Of a DNA stretch of 21,090 nt, positions 8,175-15,311 are shown one piece after another. Source of the DNA: G963669175 sp964648415 (lineage in GTDB: Bacteria > Electryoneota > Electryoneia > Electryoneales > Electryoneaceae). Location of the stretch: NCBI GenBank assembly GCA_964648415.1, contig CAZYOC010000043.1:1-21090 (forward strand). The letters are read 5' to 3'. Both the position numbers and the translations under genes were made by a program. The notes beneath the pieces are model-generated. The model was not told the DNA's origin, did not search any database, and saw only the letters and a program-made list of their open reading frames with translations. The first letter of the stretch is position 1. Each line of letters opens with the position of its first letter.

Positions 8175-9287
8175 ATGACCGAATCGGGACGCTTTCGACG
8201 GTTTTTGTACAAGAGCCGTAGCGCGTTGCTGGTGCTGCTGGCGGTCTTCCTGATCGCCCAGGTGGGGTGGTGGATTATCTTCCAGGTCCGGATCGACAAG
8301 CGCCTCACCGAGGAACAGGAGGAGTTGTGGCGGCAGCAGATCGCCCTGGCGGATCGATTCCTGGACAGCCACCCCAACCCCGAGTCCGGCGCGCAGCAGT
8401 TCTGGCTGAGAACCACTTATCCCGACCTGGTGATCAGCGAGGAGGGCCAGGTTGAAGTCCGGCCCGAAGCGCGCCGCAAGCTGGAGGAAAAGGCCGGCAA
8501 GGCGGTGCGCATGTTCACCTTCGAGGGGGGCTTCTTCGCCATCATCGTATTGCTGGGCATTTTTTATATGTACTGGACGCTCCGCCGTGAGGTGCGCCTG
8601 GAACGGCAGCAGACCAATTTCCTGTCCGCCATCACCCACGAGTTGAAAACCCCGGTCACCGCGGTGCGACTCCTGCACGAATCCCTGCAATATGACGATA
8701 CTCCGCCCGAACAGCGTGAGGAGGTCAACAAGGGCATCCTCCGCAACTTGAATCGGTTGACGCACCTGATTGACCGGCTGCTGCTGGCGCGTTCACTGAC
8801 CGGTGAAAAGCTGCAAGCCACGTCGCACCTGATCAATGCCGGCAAAGAGACCGAACGAGTGCTGACCGAGTACCACGCCACCCTTCCAAGTGAACGTCAG
8901 CCGGACCTGAGCTGGGAGGTGGAAGGGGAGGTCACTCTTCGTCTCGCCTCCGACTTCTGGGAGCTGGTGGTGGTCAACCTGGTCGAGAACGCCATCAAGT
9001 ACAGCGATCCCGGTGATAAGGTGACCGTGTCTCTCGTCCACAGACGACGGCGCTGCCGGTTGATTGTCACTGATGAAGGTGTTGGGTTTTCCCACGCGGA
9101 GCGAAAGGTTGTTTTCAAGAAGTTCTACCGGGTGGGCGATGAAGACACGCGCCGCACCGAGGGAGCGGGCCTGGGGCTTTATCTGGTGCGGGAAATCATC
9201 CACAGTTTCGGCGGAAAGATCAAGGCAAGCAGCCCCGGGCCGGGCCAGGGCGCAACATTTACAGTGACCTTGCCCCTGGAGAAGTGA
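8175..9287 (+). CDS. Membrane sensor histidine kinase
   Basis: The product is 370 residues. Two membrane segments (~17-38 and ~119-134) enclose a small extracytoplasmic sensor region of about 80 residues with no recognisable fold. The kinase core is complete: H-box 'SAITHELKTP' with phospho-acceptor His155; N-box 'NLVENAIKYS' (Asn268, Asn272); G1 'DEGVGFS' (300-306); F-box 'FKKFYRV'; G2 'GAGLGLYLV' (330-338). It should autophosphorylate and pass phosphate to a response regulator, most likely the one at 9727. There is no HAMP domain; TM2 runs almost directly into the dimerisation helix. The start at 8175 has GAGGAGG at 8164-8170; an overlapping ATG at 8171 is in another frame. The gene follows the metal-binding lipoprotein by 31 bases, suggesting the sensor may respond to metal or to that lipoprotein (inference). 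Confidence 0.95.
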   Translation: MTESGRFRRFLYKSRSALLVLLAVFLIAQVGWWIIFQVRIDKRLTEEQEELWRQQIALADRFLDSHPNPESGAQQFWLRTTYPDLVISEEGQVEVRPEARRKLEEKAGKAVRMFTFEGGFFAIIVLLGIFYMYWTLRREVRLERQQTNFLSAITHELKTPVTAVRLLHESLQYDDTPPEQREEVNKGILRNLNRLTHLIDRLLLARSLTGEKLQATSHLINAGKETERVLTEYHATLPSERQPDLSWEVEGEVTLRLASDFWELVVVNLVENAIKYSDPGDKVTVSLVHRRRRCRLIVTDEGVGFSHAERKVVFKKFYRVGDEDTRRTEGAGLGLYLVREIIHSFGGKIKASSPGPGQGATFTVTLPLEK

Positions 9288-9311
9288 CCGTTATGGCGAC
9301 CGTGTTACGTT

Positions 9312-9686
9312 GGTCGCATGGCCCGATTTGCGCTGATCCGAAGGTGAATGGACAGTTCAGGGTGGCAATGGATGAAAAGCCGACACCTGAGATACGATTG
9401 ATGAGCAAGTCGGGGGAGATGTCTGTGTCAGTTCACCGCAAACGACGCTAAGGAACTGACACGACTTGAAAGGTCGCATGGCCCGATTTGCGCTGATCCG
9501 AAGGTGAATGGACAGTTCAGGGTGGCNNNNNNNNNNNNNNNNNNNNNNNNNNNNNNNNNNNNNNNNNNNNNNNNNNNNNNNNNNNNNNNNNNNNNNNNNN
9601 NNNNNNNNNNNNNNNNNNNNNNNNNNGGGGGAGATGTCTGTGTCAGTTCACCGCAAACGACGCTAAGGAACTGACACGACTGGAAA
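9312..9686. repeat. 160-bp tandem repeat, interrupted by the assembly gap
   Basis: The 55 bases at 9312-9366 recur exactly at 9472-9526 (period 160). The segment from GGGGG at 9412 to about 9471 recurs at 9627-9686, with a single visible change (CTTG versus CTGG). So at least two complete units are present, and probably more inside the N-run. Each unit carries a 10-bp perfect inverted repeat, GTGTCAGTTC with GAACTGACAC (9425-9434/9453-9462 and 9640-9649/9668-9677). The array occupies the space between a kinase gene and its likely response regulator. Copy number is unknown. Confidence 0.9.
9527..9626. other. Assembly gap (100 Ns)
   Basis: Exactly 100 undetermined bases. Simple repeat periodicity would need only about 45 bases here to join the flanks, or 45 plus a multiple of 160, so 100 is likely a placeholder length. 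The gap lies inside the tandem repeat, which explains why the assembler stopped. Confidence 0.98.
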
Positions 9687-9690
9687 GGAT

Positions 9691-9710
9691 GACCGACGAG
9701 GGCGTCGGTC
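9691..9710 (+). promoter_or_regulatory. Perfect hairpin just before the response-regulator start
   Basis: GACCGACG (9691-9698) pairs with CGTCGGTC (9703-9710) around an AGGG loop. It ends 6-7 bases before the ribosome binding site CAGGA (9716-9720). There is no T-tract, so it is not a typical terminator. It could affect translation or mRNA stability of the regulator gene. Confidence 0.4.
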
Positions 9711-9726
9711 TTACGCAGGAAACCCC

Positions 9727-10431
9727 ATGCCGGATCAAAACAAACCCCTCATCCTGATCGTTGAGGACGATTCCTCCATCGCGCTTGGGCTGAAGCTGAA
9801 CCTGGAGCGCAACGGCTTTGCAACGCAGACCATCGCTCACGGGAACCAGGCCATCGAGTACCTGAAGACCCGCCAACCCGATCTGGTGCTGTTGGATGTC
9901 ATGCTGCCCGGGGCGAGCGGTTTCGAAGTGTGCGACACGGTCAGGCGAACGGGGAACCGAACCCCCATCCTGTTCGTCACGGCGCGCGGCCAGACCGACG
10001 ATCGCATCAGGGGCCTGGAGCTGGGCGGCGACGATTACATCACCAAGCCTTTCGATTTCGATGAACTGCTGACCCGGATCCGCGCCATGCTGCGCAGGCA
10101 ATCGTGGTATGAAGCGCCTCCGCCGAGTGGCCATGTGGTCGAGTTCGGCGGCAACCGTGTCGACTTCAACGCCTACACCGCCCGGACCCCGCGCGGCGAG
10201 GTTGTGCTCACCCAGAAAGAGAACATGGTGCTGAAGGTGCTCTATGAAAACGAGGGCGTGGTGCTGACCCGTGACAACATCCTGGATAAGGTATGGGGCT
10301 ACGACGCTTACCCTTCGTCGCGCACCATTGACAACCTCATCCTCAACCTGCGCCGCTACTTCGAGGAGGATCCCAAGCGTCCGAAACATATCCAGACGCA
10401 GTACGGGGTAGGGTATATCTTCCGAAAATGA
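9727..10431 (+). CDS. OmpR/PhoB-family response regulator
   Basis: The product is 234 residues, typical for the family. The receiver domain (~8-120) has the acidic pocket 'VEDD' (Glu13-Asp15), phospho-acceptor Asp57 in 'LVLLDVMLPG', Thr85 in 'FVTARG' and Lys107 in 'ITKPFDFDEL'. The C-terminal winged-helix DNA-binding domain (~135-234) shows 'LTQKENMVLKVL', 'VLTRDNILDKVWG', 'SSRTIDNLILNLRRYFE' and the wing 'IQTQYGVGYIFRK'. It should bind DNA upstream of its targets when phosphorylated by the kinase encoded at 8175. CAGGA lies 6 bases before the ATG. The tandem repeat between kinase and regulator is unusual, since such pairs are normally adjacent or overlapping. It converges on the TonB/TolA-like gene, with 31 bases between the stops. 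Confidence 0.96.
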   Translation: MPDQNKPLILIVEDDSSIALGLKLNLERNGFATQTIAHGNQAIEYLKTRQPDLVLLDVMLPGASGFEVCDTVRRTGNRTPILFVTARGQTDDRIRGLELGGDDYITKPFDFDELLTRIRAMLRRQSWYEAPPPSGHVVEFGGNRVDFNAYTARTPRGEVVLTQKENMVLKVLYENEGVVLTRDNILDKVWGYDAYPSSRTIDNLILNLRRYFEEDPKRPKHIQTQYGVGYIFRK

Positions 10432-10462
10432 CCGTCTGAGACCTCAGTCCAACCTTGTGTGT

Positions 10463-11236
10463 CTACTTCTGCAGGTTGTAGAAACGGTAGGTAATGCCCA
10501 GGCGGTCCGGCCGGTAGGCGCCGGGCAGCGGGGGGAAGCCGGCGCGTTTCACCGCCGATTGCGCCGCCTGGTCCAGGCTGGGGATGCCGCTGGCCTGCCG
10601 CAGCACCAGCTCCTCCACATCGCCCCGCCGGTTGATGTAGAAATGCACCATCGCCGACACCTGCCGCCCGCCACGGCTGCGATAGCGGAAGTTCTTGTTC
10701 ACTTCCGCCTCCACACTCAACATGTAACGGTCCGCGCCGGCGAACTGAGCGTCGGTGGTCGCGCCGCGTCCCGGCCCCTCCGGCCCCGGAGAACGAGCCA
10801 CGCCGGAGCCGCTCGCCGCATCCGTGGGCTCATCGGTCACAGCCTCTTCGCTGCTTTCGGATGCCACAGGCGGCGGCGGCGGAACAGCCTCTTCCTGCTC
10901 TTCCCGGGCGGACGGCTTGGTACGCTCTTCCTGCAACGCCGGCACGGTTTCCTGCTCCGGCGCCGGCTCGCTGCGCTGCTCCACCTGCGGCCTGGGTTGG
11001 ACCGGCAGGCCGTCATGCGTCGCCGCCTGCGTCACCTGGCGCTCGGTAGGGGTGATCCAGCCCGGGGTACGGTCCCCGCCGCCCATCAGCCGGACGAACT
11101 GGATTTCCTGTGGCTTGGATTGAAACGAGACCTGCGGCAGCACGACCATCAGCACCATCAGCACCAGGTGCAGCCCTCCGGCCCACACCAGGCTGTTGCG
11201 CCAGCGTACATCGTCTTGCAGCCGCCACGTGGTCAC
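10463..11236 (-). CDS. TonB/TolA-like energy transducer
   Basis: The product is 257 residues with one N-terminal membrane anchor (~16-34), a long periplasmic Pro/Glu-rich linker (~60-160, including a run of five Pro) and a C-terminal TonB-type domain (~168-255) with 'ASGIPSLDQAAQSAVKRAGF' followed by 'PPLP'. Such proteins span the periplasm and pass energy from the TolQ-TolR or ExbB-ExbD proton motor to outer-membrane partners. The start is GTG at 11236, overlapping the tolR stop by 4 bases (GTGA), so translation is coupled. Its neighbours resemble TolQ and TolR more than ExbB and ExbD, so a TolA-like role is favoured, although the C-terminal motif is of the general TonB type. It is the last gene of the operon; no strong terminator was seen in the 31 bases before the convergent gene. 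Confidence 0.9.
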   Translation of the reverse strand: MTTWRLQDDVRWRNSLVWAGGLHLVLMVLMVVLPQVSFQSKPQEIQFVRLMGGGDRTPGWITPTERQVTQAATHDGLPVQPRPQVEQRSEPAPEQETVPALQEERTKPSAREEQEEAVPPPPPVASESSEEAVTDEPTDAASGSGVARSPGPEGPGRGATTDAQFAGADRYMLSVEAEVNKNFRYRSRGGRQVSAMVHFYINRRGDVEELVLRQASGIPSLDQAAQSAVKRAGFPPLPGAYRPDRLGITYRFYNLQK

Positions 11237-11700
11237 CGCCGGTCTCCCCGTCGTTTGGCCTCCTCCACGCGTTGAGTCAGCAGGCCGATGTCCTTCACGC
11301 CCGAGGTCCGCATGACATCCAGCGCGTAGATGATCACACTGTAGGGAATGGTCTCGTCGGCGGCGAGGAACACCGGACGCCGTTTACCCTCCTCCTCCAG
11401 ATCGTTCCAGATCGCCTTGAACCGGTTGCCGAACGCGCCGATGTACACCCGCTCCTCATAGGTCTCCGTAACGATAAACATGGTGGAGTCGGCGAACACC
11501 TTCACCGTGAGACCCTGCGCGGGATTGGGATTGGCGGACTCTGCTTCGGGCAGGCCCATCTCAAGCGCGGTCTTGATCACCGGCGCGGTGATCATGAAAA
11601 TGACCAGCAGAACGAGAAAGACGTCAACCAACGGCGTCACGTTGATCTCGGCCAACCCCTCCAGGCTGTCCTCGTCCGGCTTGTTGTTCACGCCCATCAT
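11233..11700 (-). CDS. tolR: TolR/ExbD-type proton-channel subunit
   Basis: The product is 155 residues. After a short cytoplasmic N-terminus comes the signature 'EINVTPLVDVFLVLLVIFMI' (~19-37), a membrane helix with the conserved Asp26 that carries protons in this family. The next residues 'TAPVIKTALEMGLPEAES' and the end 'SGVKDIGLLTQRVEE' match TolR closely, so TolR is preferred over ExbD. The periplasmic domain is ~50-150. It assembles with the TolQ-like protein as the inner-membrane motor. Two ATGs lie in tandem at 11700 and 11697; the first gives a 4-base overlap with the tolQ stop. The overlap at the other end with the TonB/TolA-like gene is also 4 bases, which indicates strict translational coupling. 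Confidence 0.95.
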   Translation of the reverse strand: MMGVNNKPDEDSLEGLAEINVTPLVDVFLVLLVIFMITAPVIKTALEMGLPEAESANPNPAQGLTVKVFADSTMFIVTETYEERVYIGAFGNRFKAIWNDLEEEGKRRPVFLAADETIPYSVIIYALDVMRTSGVKDIGLLTQRVEEAKRRGDRR

Positions 11701-12377
11701 ACGTCGGCCTCGCCGGCGTCGGGGGTGTCGTCAGCCTCGCTCTTGGGCGGGATGGCGATAGCGACTTTCAGGCGGCGGATGAAATCGTTCACGCGTCGCT
11801 GGAGATTCCGTTGCTGCGCCACGAAGGCATTGTAAGCGATCACCGCCGGGATGGCGGCGAACAGGCCCACCGCAGTGGCGATCAACGCTTCGGCGATGCC
11901 GGGGCCGACCATTTCCAGCGCCGGCTGCCCGCCCTCCAGCTCCGCCAGCCTCAAGAAGGCGATCATCACGCCCCAGACCGTGCCCAACAGCCCGATGAAC
12001 GGGCTGGCGCTGGCGATGATGGCGAGGATGGGCAAGCCTTTCTCGCCCTCCGGCCGCTGAGCGTCGCGTTCGATCTCCAACAGCTCCGTCCACGCCTTCA
12101 CCGTAGGGTTGCCGCGCGCCATCACCTCGGCCTCGGCGGCGAGGAAAATGCGGCCCACCGGCGACAACGGGTGCGAAGTGGCGGCGGAGTGCAGGGCTTT
12201 GCGCGTCCAGCTCCGGCCGATGGAGGACAGAAACGCCTCGTCGCCCCGGCGTGTGGCGCGGAAATACCGGAACCGGTCAATGACAATCGCCCAGCTCAAC
12301 ACCGACGCCCCCAGCAGCACCACCAGCAGGAGCTTGTTCACAAGGGAAGCGTGCAGGAAAATGGTCCACAGGCTCAT
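11697..12377 (-). CDS. tolQ: TolQ/ExbB-type proton-channel subunit
   Basis: The product is 226 residues, near the ~230 of E. coli TolQ. The N-terminus 'LWTIFLHASLVNKLLLVVLL' gives the first membrane helix (~12-34). The second and third (~114-140 and ~162-184) carry the family signatures 'SPFIGLLGTVWGVMIAF' and 'GPGIAEALIATAVGLFAAIP'. These are almost word for word TolQ-like. With TolR it forms the proton-driven stator complex that energises TolA/TonB. The frame is open further upstream to 12482, but the ATG at 12377 is chosen because the TolQ-like N-terminus begins there and it avoids overlap with the cyclase gene. Its ribosome binding site is weak, so translation may depend on readthrough from the cyclase gene ending 35 bases upstream. 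Confidence 0.95.
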   Translation of the reverse strand: MSLWTIFLHASLVNKLLLVVLLGASVLSWAIVIDRFRYFRATRRGDEAFLSSIGRSWTRKALHSAATSHPLSPVGRIFLAAEAEVMARGNPTVKAWTELLEIERDAQRPEGEKGLPILAIIASASPFIGLLGTVWGVMIAFLRLAELEGGQPALEMVGPGIAEALIATAVGLFAAIPAVIAYNAFVAQQRNLQRRVNDFIRRLKVAIAIPPKSEADDTPDAGEADV

Positions 12378-12412
12378 GAGTCGGCTTTCGTATGTCGTAA
12401 ACCCTTCGTGAT

Positions 12413-14683
12413 CTACTTCTCGGTAAACGTAAAGATCCGGTCCCAATCTTCCGCCGGCGGTTCGAGGATAAACTGCTCGCAACGGCCCAGGTACGTTTTA
12501 CAGGGGCCGTCATCCGGAACCAGTTCCAGCGCTGTCTCGAACTTCTGTTTCGCTTCCATGAACTGCATATCACGGTACAACTCCAGGCCCTCCTTGTACA
12601 AGTCGAGCACCTGTTTCATCTCCGCGCTCAGTTCGTTCTCGTCTTCGGCGATCAGCTCGTAGACCCGCACTCCGGTCTCCTTACCCTTCACGCGGATATC
12701 GTCGAGCATACGGATGACGAAGCCCTTATCCTTCACATCCTCATACGTTTCCGGACCGATCATGATCGCGGTGCCGTAGCCCTTGTTGGCGCCTTCGAGC
12801 CGGCTGGCCAGGTTGACCGCGTCGCCCATCACCGTATAGTCAAACACCTCAAGGCAGCCCATGTTCCCGACAATCATCTGGCCGGTGTTGATGCCCACTC
12901 GGCTGTAGAGCATTGGTTCACCGGTTTTCTCCCAGTCAATCCGCATTTCGGCGAGGCGTTTCTGCATCTGCAACCCGGCTCGACAGGCCCAGGCGGCGTG
13001 GTCCTCGAAGAACACCGGCGCGCCCCACTCCGCCATGATCAGGTCACCTTCGTACTTGTCGATGATACCCTCGTTTTCAAGGATGATACGGCTCATCTCC
13101 GACAGGTACTCGTTGAGCAGATGCACCAGCTCTTCCGGTGTCAGCTTTTCCGATACGCTGGTGAACCCGGCGATATCGGTAAACAGGGCGGTCATGCGGC
13201 GCTCCTCACCGCCCAGCTTCAGCATGTCGGGGTTGTCGATCAGCGAGGCGACGACCTTCTGCGGCACGTACTGCGAGAACATGCCCTTGATCATCGCCTT
13301 TTCCTTCTGCGCGATAATGATGCGGTAGGCTGTAGTTACAAAATACATGGCGCCGATCACCAGCACCGGCGCCACCAGCGCCACCCAGACCTGGTACTCG
13401 ATGAAGAGTCCGTACGCACCGACAATCACCACGACCAACAACAGCAGCGTCAGCATCGACCCAGCCATAATGCGGGTGTAATTGTTCAGGAAAAACACTG
13501 TAAGCGCCAGCAGGAACACCAGCAACCACTCCAATAGCTGGTCGGTATTGATGATGTAGTTTTCATCGACCAGGGTCTGGAAGGCGTTGGCGTGTACTTC
13601 CACCCCGGGAGTCTGCTGGTTCCAGCTCGATTCGCCGGGCGGAGCGTAGGAGTAAAACGGTGTGTTCTTGTTATCCTGCAACTCCGCCGCCGAGGCGCCG
13701 ACAAAGATGATTTTATTGCGGAAGGGGCTGTTCTCGCGCACCCCCCGCAGGGCTTCCCGTGCGGTAGACTTAATCATTTCCAGCACCGCCGGATCCATCG
13801 CCTGGTACTCCGGCGCGCTGTAGGTTGCCTCCAGTTTCCTGTCGATCATCTTGTCGGACATGGCCAGGTACATGTCCATGTAGTTGGTGTCGTCTTCCTT
13901 GAGCTGGAAGGTGGAATCGTCGAGCACCGACGCCAGCGAGTAGGTGGGGAAATGACCCGCCGGGCCGTAAAAGTTGATCAGGAAAGAGGTGCGGGTCATC
14001 ATCGGAATGTCATAGGGGCCGAAGTGCGTAACATGCGGGTCGGACATGTCGAAAATATTGGTGTCCGGCATATCGCTGAGCACCTGGATCGCCTTCATGG
14101 ACAGTGGGAGGTATCTCAGGTCGTTGTGGTCTTCATAGATTTTATAGCGCCGGGTGAAGCCGTCACGGTCTTTGGATTCGTTAACGATCCCGATGTGCGA
14201 GCCGGTGGCCTCGATTTCGTCGATGGGACGATGGGCCTGGGTGATCAGGCCTTCCACATTGCGTTTTCGGATGAAGGCGATCTTGCCGGCGTGGATCACG
14301 CGTTCGGCGTATTTCTCCGTCATCGCCGCCAGCAGGGAGTCCTGCTCCGGGTTCATGGGTTCGGTGAACTCGATATCGAAGATCACCATCCTCGCCCCGG
14401 CGCGGAACAGGTTCTCCAGCATGTGGGCGAAGTAGTAGCGTGGAAACGGCCACCGGTCGGGCAGGGTGAGGAAGGATTCGTCGTCGACGGCGACAATGAC
14501 CACCTGACTGGAGTCCACCGGCAGGGGACCTCGCCAGAGGAAACGGGAATCGTAGGTTTTCAGCTCCAGCTCATACAGCAGCCCAACCCGGCTCATCAAC
14601 ATGATGAGGATGGTGATAATCAGGCTGCCGCCGACCCCCATCAGGATCGGGACACGTTTTTCGGAACTCTTTGCCGCCGCCAT
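12413..14683 (-). CDS. CHASE2-domain class III adenylate cyclase
   Basis: The product is 756 residues. Order: membrane helix (~11-30); extracytoplasmic CHASE2-type sensor (~36-378, with 'KTYDSRFLWRGP', 'VVIVAVDDES', 'GARMVIFDIEF' and 'NKIIFVGASA'); three membrane helices (~384-400, 407-428, 431-452); cytoplasmic class III cyclase domain (~494-680); short TPR-like tail (~690-740). Catalytic residues are complete: metal Asp503 ('LFTDIAGFTSV') and Asp547 ('DKYEGDLIMAEWG'), purine-selecting Lys543 and Thr617, and transition-state Asn624 and Arg628 ('GDAVNLASRLEG'). The Lys/Thr pair is that of adenylate cyclases such as cyanobacterial CyaC, so cAMP is the predicted product. It heads an operon with tolQ (35 bases downstream), tolR and the TonB/TolA-like gene. 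A perfect TATAAT lies ~48 bases upstream of the ATG; GGAGAGGGG precedes the start. Confidence 0.95.
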   Translation of the reverse strand: MAAAKSSEKRVPILMGVGGSLIITILIMLMSRVGLLYELELKTYDSRFLWRGPLPVDSSQVVIVAVDDESFLTLPDRWPFPRYYFAHMLENLFRAGARMVIFDIEFTEPMNPEQDSLLAAMTEKYAERVIHAGKIAFIRKRNVEGLITQAHRPIDEIEATGSHIGIVNESKDRDGFTRRYKIYEDHNDLRYLPLSMKAIQVLSDMPDTNIFDMSDPHVTHFGPYDIPMMTRTSFLINFYGPAGHFPTYSLASVLDDSTFQLKEDDTNYMDMYLAMSDKMIDRKLEATYSAPEYQAMDPAVLEMIKSTAREALRGVRENSPFRNKIIFVGASAAELQDNKNTPFYSYAPPGESSWNQQTPGVEVHANAFQTLVDENYIINTDQLLEWLLVFLLALTVFFLNNYTRIMAGSMLTLLLLVVVIVGAYGLFIEYQVWVALVAPVLVIGAMYFVTTAYRIIIAQKEKAMIKGMFSQYVPQKVVASLIDNPDMLKLGGEERRMTALFTDIAGFTSVSEKLTPEELVHLLNEYLSEMSRIILENEGIIDKYEGDLIMAEWGAPVFFEDHAAWACRAGLQMQKRLAEMRIDWEKTGEPMLYSRVGINTGQMIVGNMGCLEVFDYTVMGDAVNLASRLEGANKGYGTAIMIGPETYEDVKDKGFVIRMLDDIRVKGKETGVRVYELIAEDENELSAEMKQVLDLYKEGLELYRDMQFMEAKQKFETALELVPDDGPCKTYLGRCEQFILEPPAEDWDRIFTFTEK

Positions 14684-14730
14684 GGGACCCCTCTCCGCGC
14701 AGAACGCTTCAGGATACGTTCGATCTCCTG

Positions 14731-14736
14731 ATTATA
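14731..14736 (-). promoter_or_regulatory. Candidate -10 box for the cyclase-tol operon
   Basis: On the minus strand the hexamer is a perfect TATAAT, about 48 bases before the cyclase ATG. No good -35 sequence is found at 16-18 bases (TATCAT is the best), so either an activator is needed or the site is not used. Confidence 0.45.
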
Positions 14737-14956
14737 CAAAACCGTGGAGAGTAATGATACCGATTCGTCTCACGTGGAACACGAAATCAGGAATGCCCCG
14801 GTCCGGTTTAGAGATCCAACTCTATTTGTCCGGGTAGTTCGCGAAACAGGCGGTCTGAAATCACAAACAGCGATGGATGACGTTGGACGAATCTGCGGTG
14901 AACGCATAAGAGCAAGCCGGGATAGATGGATGCTTTGAAATGATGTCTTGTTAGAG

Positions 14957-15035
14957 GGTCTCTCGAAAACATTGTCCCATCGTGTCATTCCTGCGAAGGC
15001 AGGAATGACATCATGGGACATTTCATTCGAGAACC
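14957..15035. repeat. 79-bp imperfect palindrome
   Basis: The left half (from GGTCTCTCGAA through TGTCATTCCTGC at 14994) is almost the reverse complement of the right half (GGCAGGAATGACA ... TTCGAGAACC, ending 15035). A few mismatches and one small offset interrupt it. As RNA or single-stranded DNA it would form a hairpin of nearly 40 bp. Its tip (ATTCCTGC/GGCAGGAAT) belongs to the same palindrome family as 5487-5506. It fits a REP/BIME-type or MITE-like element. It lies in the 628-base non-coding stretch 14684-15311, which has no convincing gene. Confidence 0.75.
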
Positions 15036-15041
15036 ACTATA

Positions 15042-15243
15042 CAGGCTGTTGCACAATAAGAACCGATCTCATTCCAGCGAAGGCTGGAATCCAGACAAGG
15101 TGCAAGAATACAAAATGTTAGCAATTCTGAACCGAAATAGTGTTTAACAGGGTGTTTTCATAGTTAACATATTGTAGTATATAAACATGACTGGATTCCA
15201 GCCTTCGCTGGAATGAGAGACATCAGAATTCGTGCAACAGGCT
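15042..15243. mobile_element. MITE-like element with long inverted ends (no transposase)
   Basis: CAGGCTGTTGCAC (15042-15054) is mirrored by GTGCAACAGGCT (15232-15243) with one mismatch. Further in, the 28 bases at 15067-15094 are the exact reverse complement of 15191-15218; each of these is itself a palindrome (ATTCCAGC/GGCTGGAAT). The 96 bases between are strikingly AT-rich compared with the genes around and contain no gene. TATA stands just outside the left end (15038-15041) and near the right end (15245-15248), possibly a target duplication. Together this looks like a small non-autonomous element. A 10-base core of its end, GCCTGTTGCA, recurs at 20989-20998. Confidence 0.6.
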
Positions 15244-15311
15244 CTATAATCGTAGTGAAGAACCTTACTCGTGAAATATTGGGGCTAAAGACTCCAGTCA
15301 CTTGGAATATG

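Noticed and set aside
9312..9686. CRISPR array
   Set aside because: The repeat is a contiguous 160-bp tandem unit rather than short repeats with different spacers, and no cas gene is present.
13592..14731. 379-codon open frame on the plus strand opposite the cyclase gene
   Set aside because: The minus strand encodes a complete CHASE2-cyclase with all catalytic residues; the plus-strand product is His/Val/Gly-rich and featureless.
14744..14938. Small open frame (64 codons) upstream of the cyclase gene on the plus strand
   Set aside because: No ribosome binding site or recognisable domain; it overlaps the likely cyclase promoter region.
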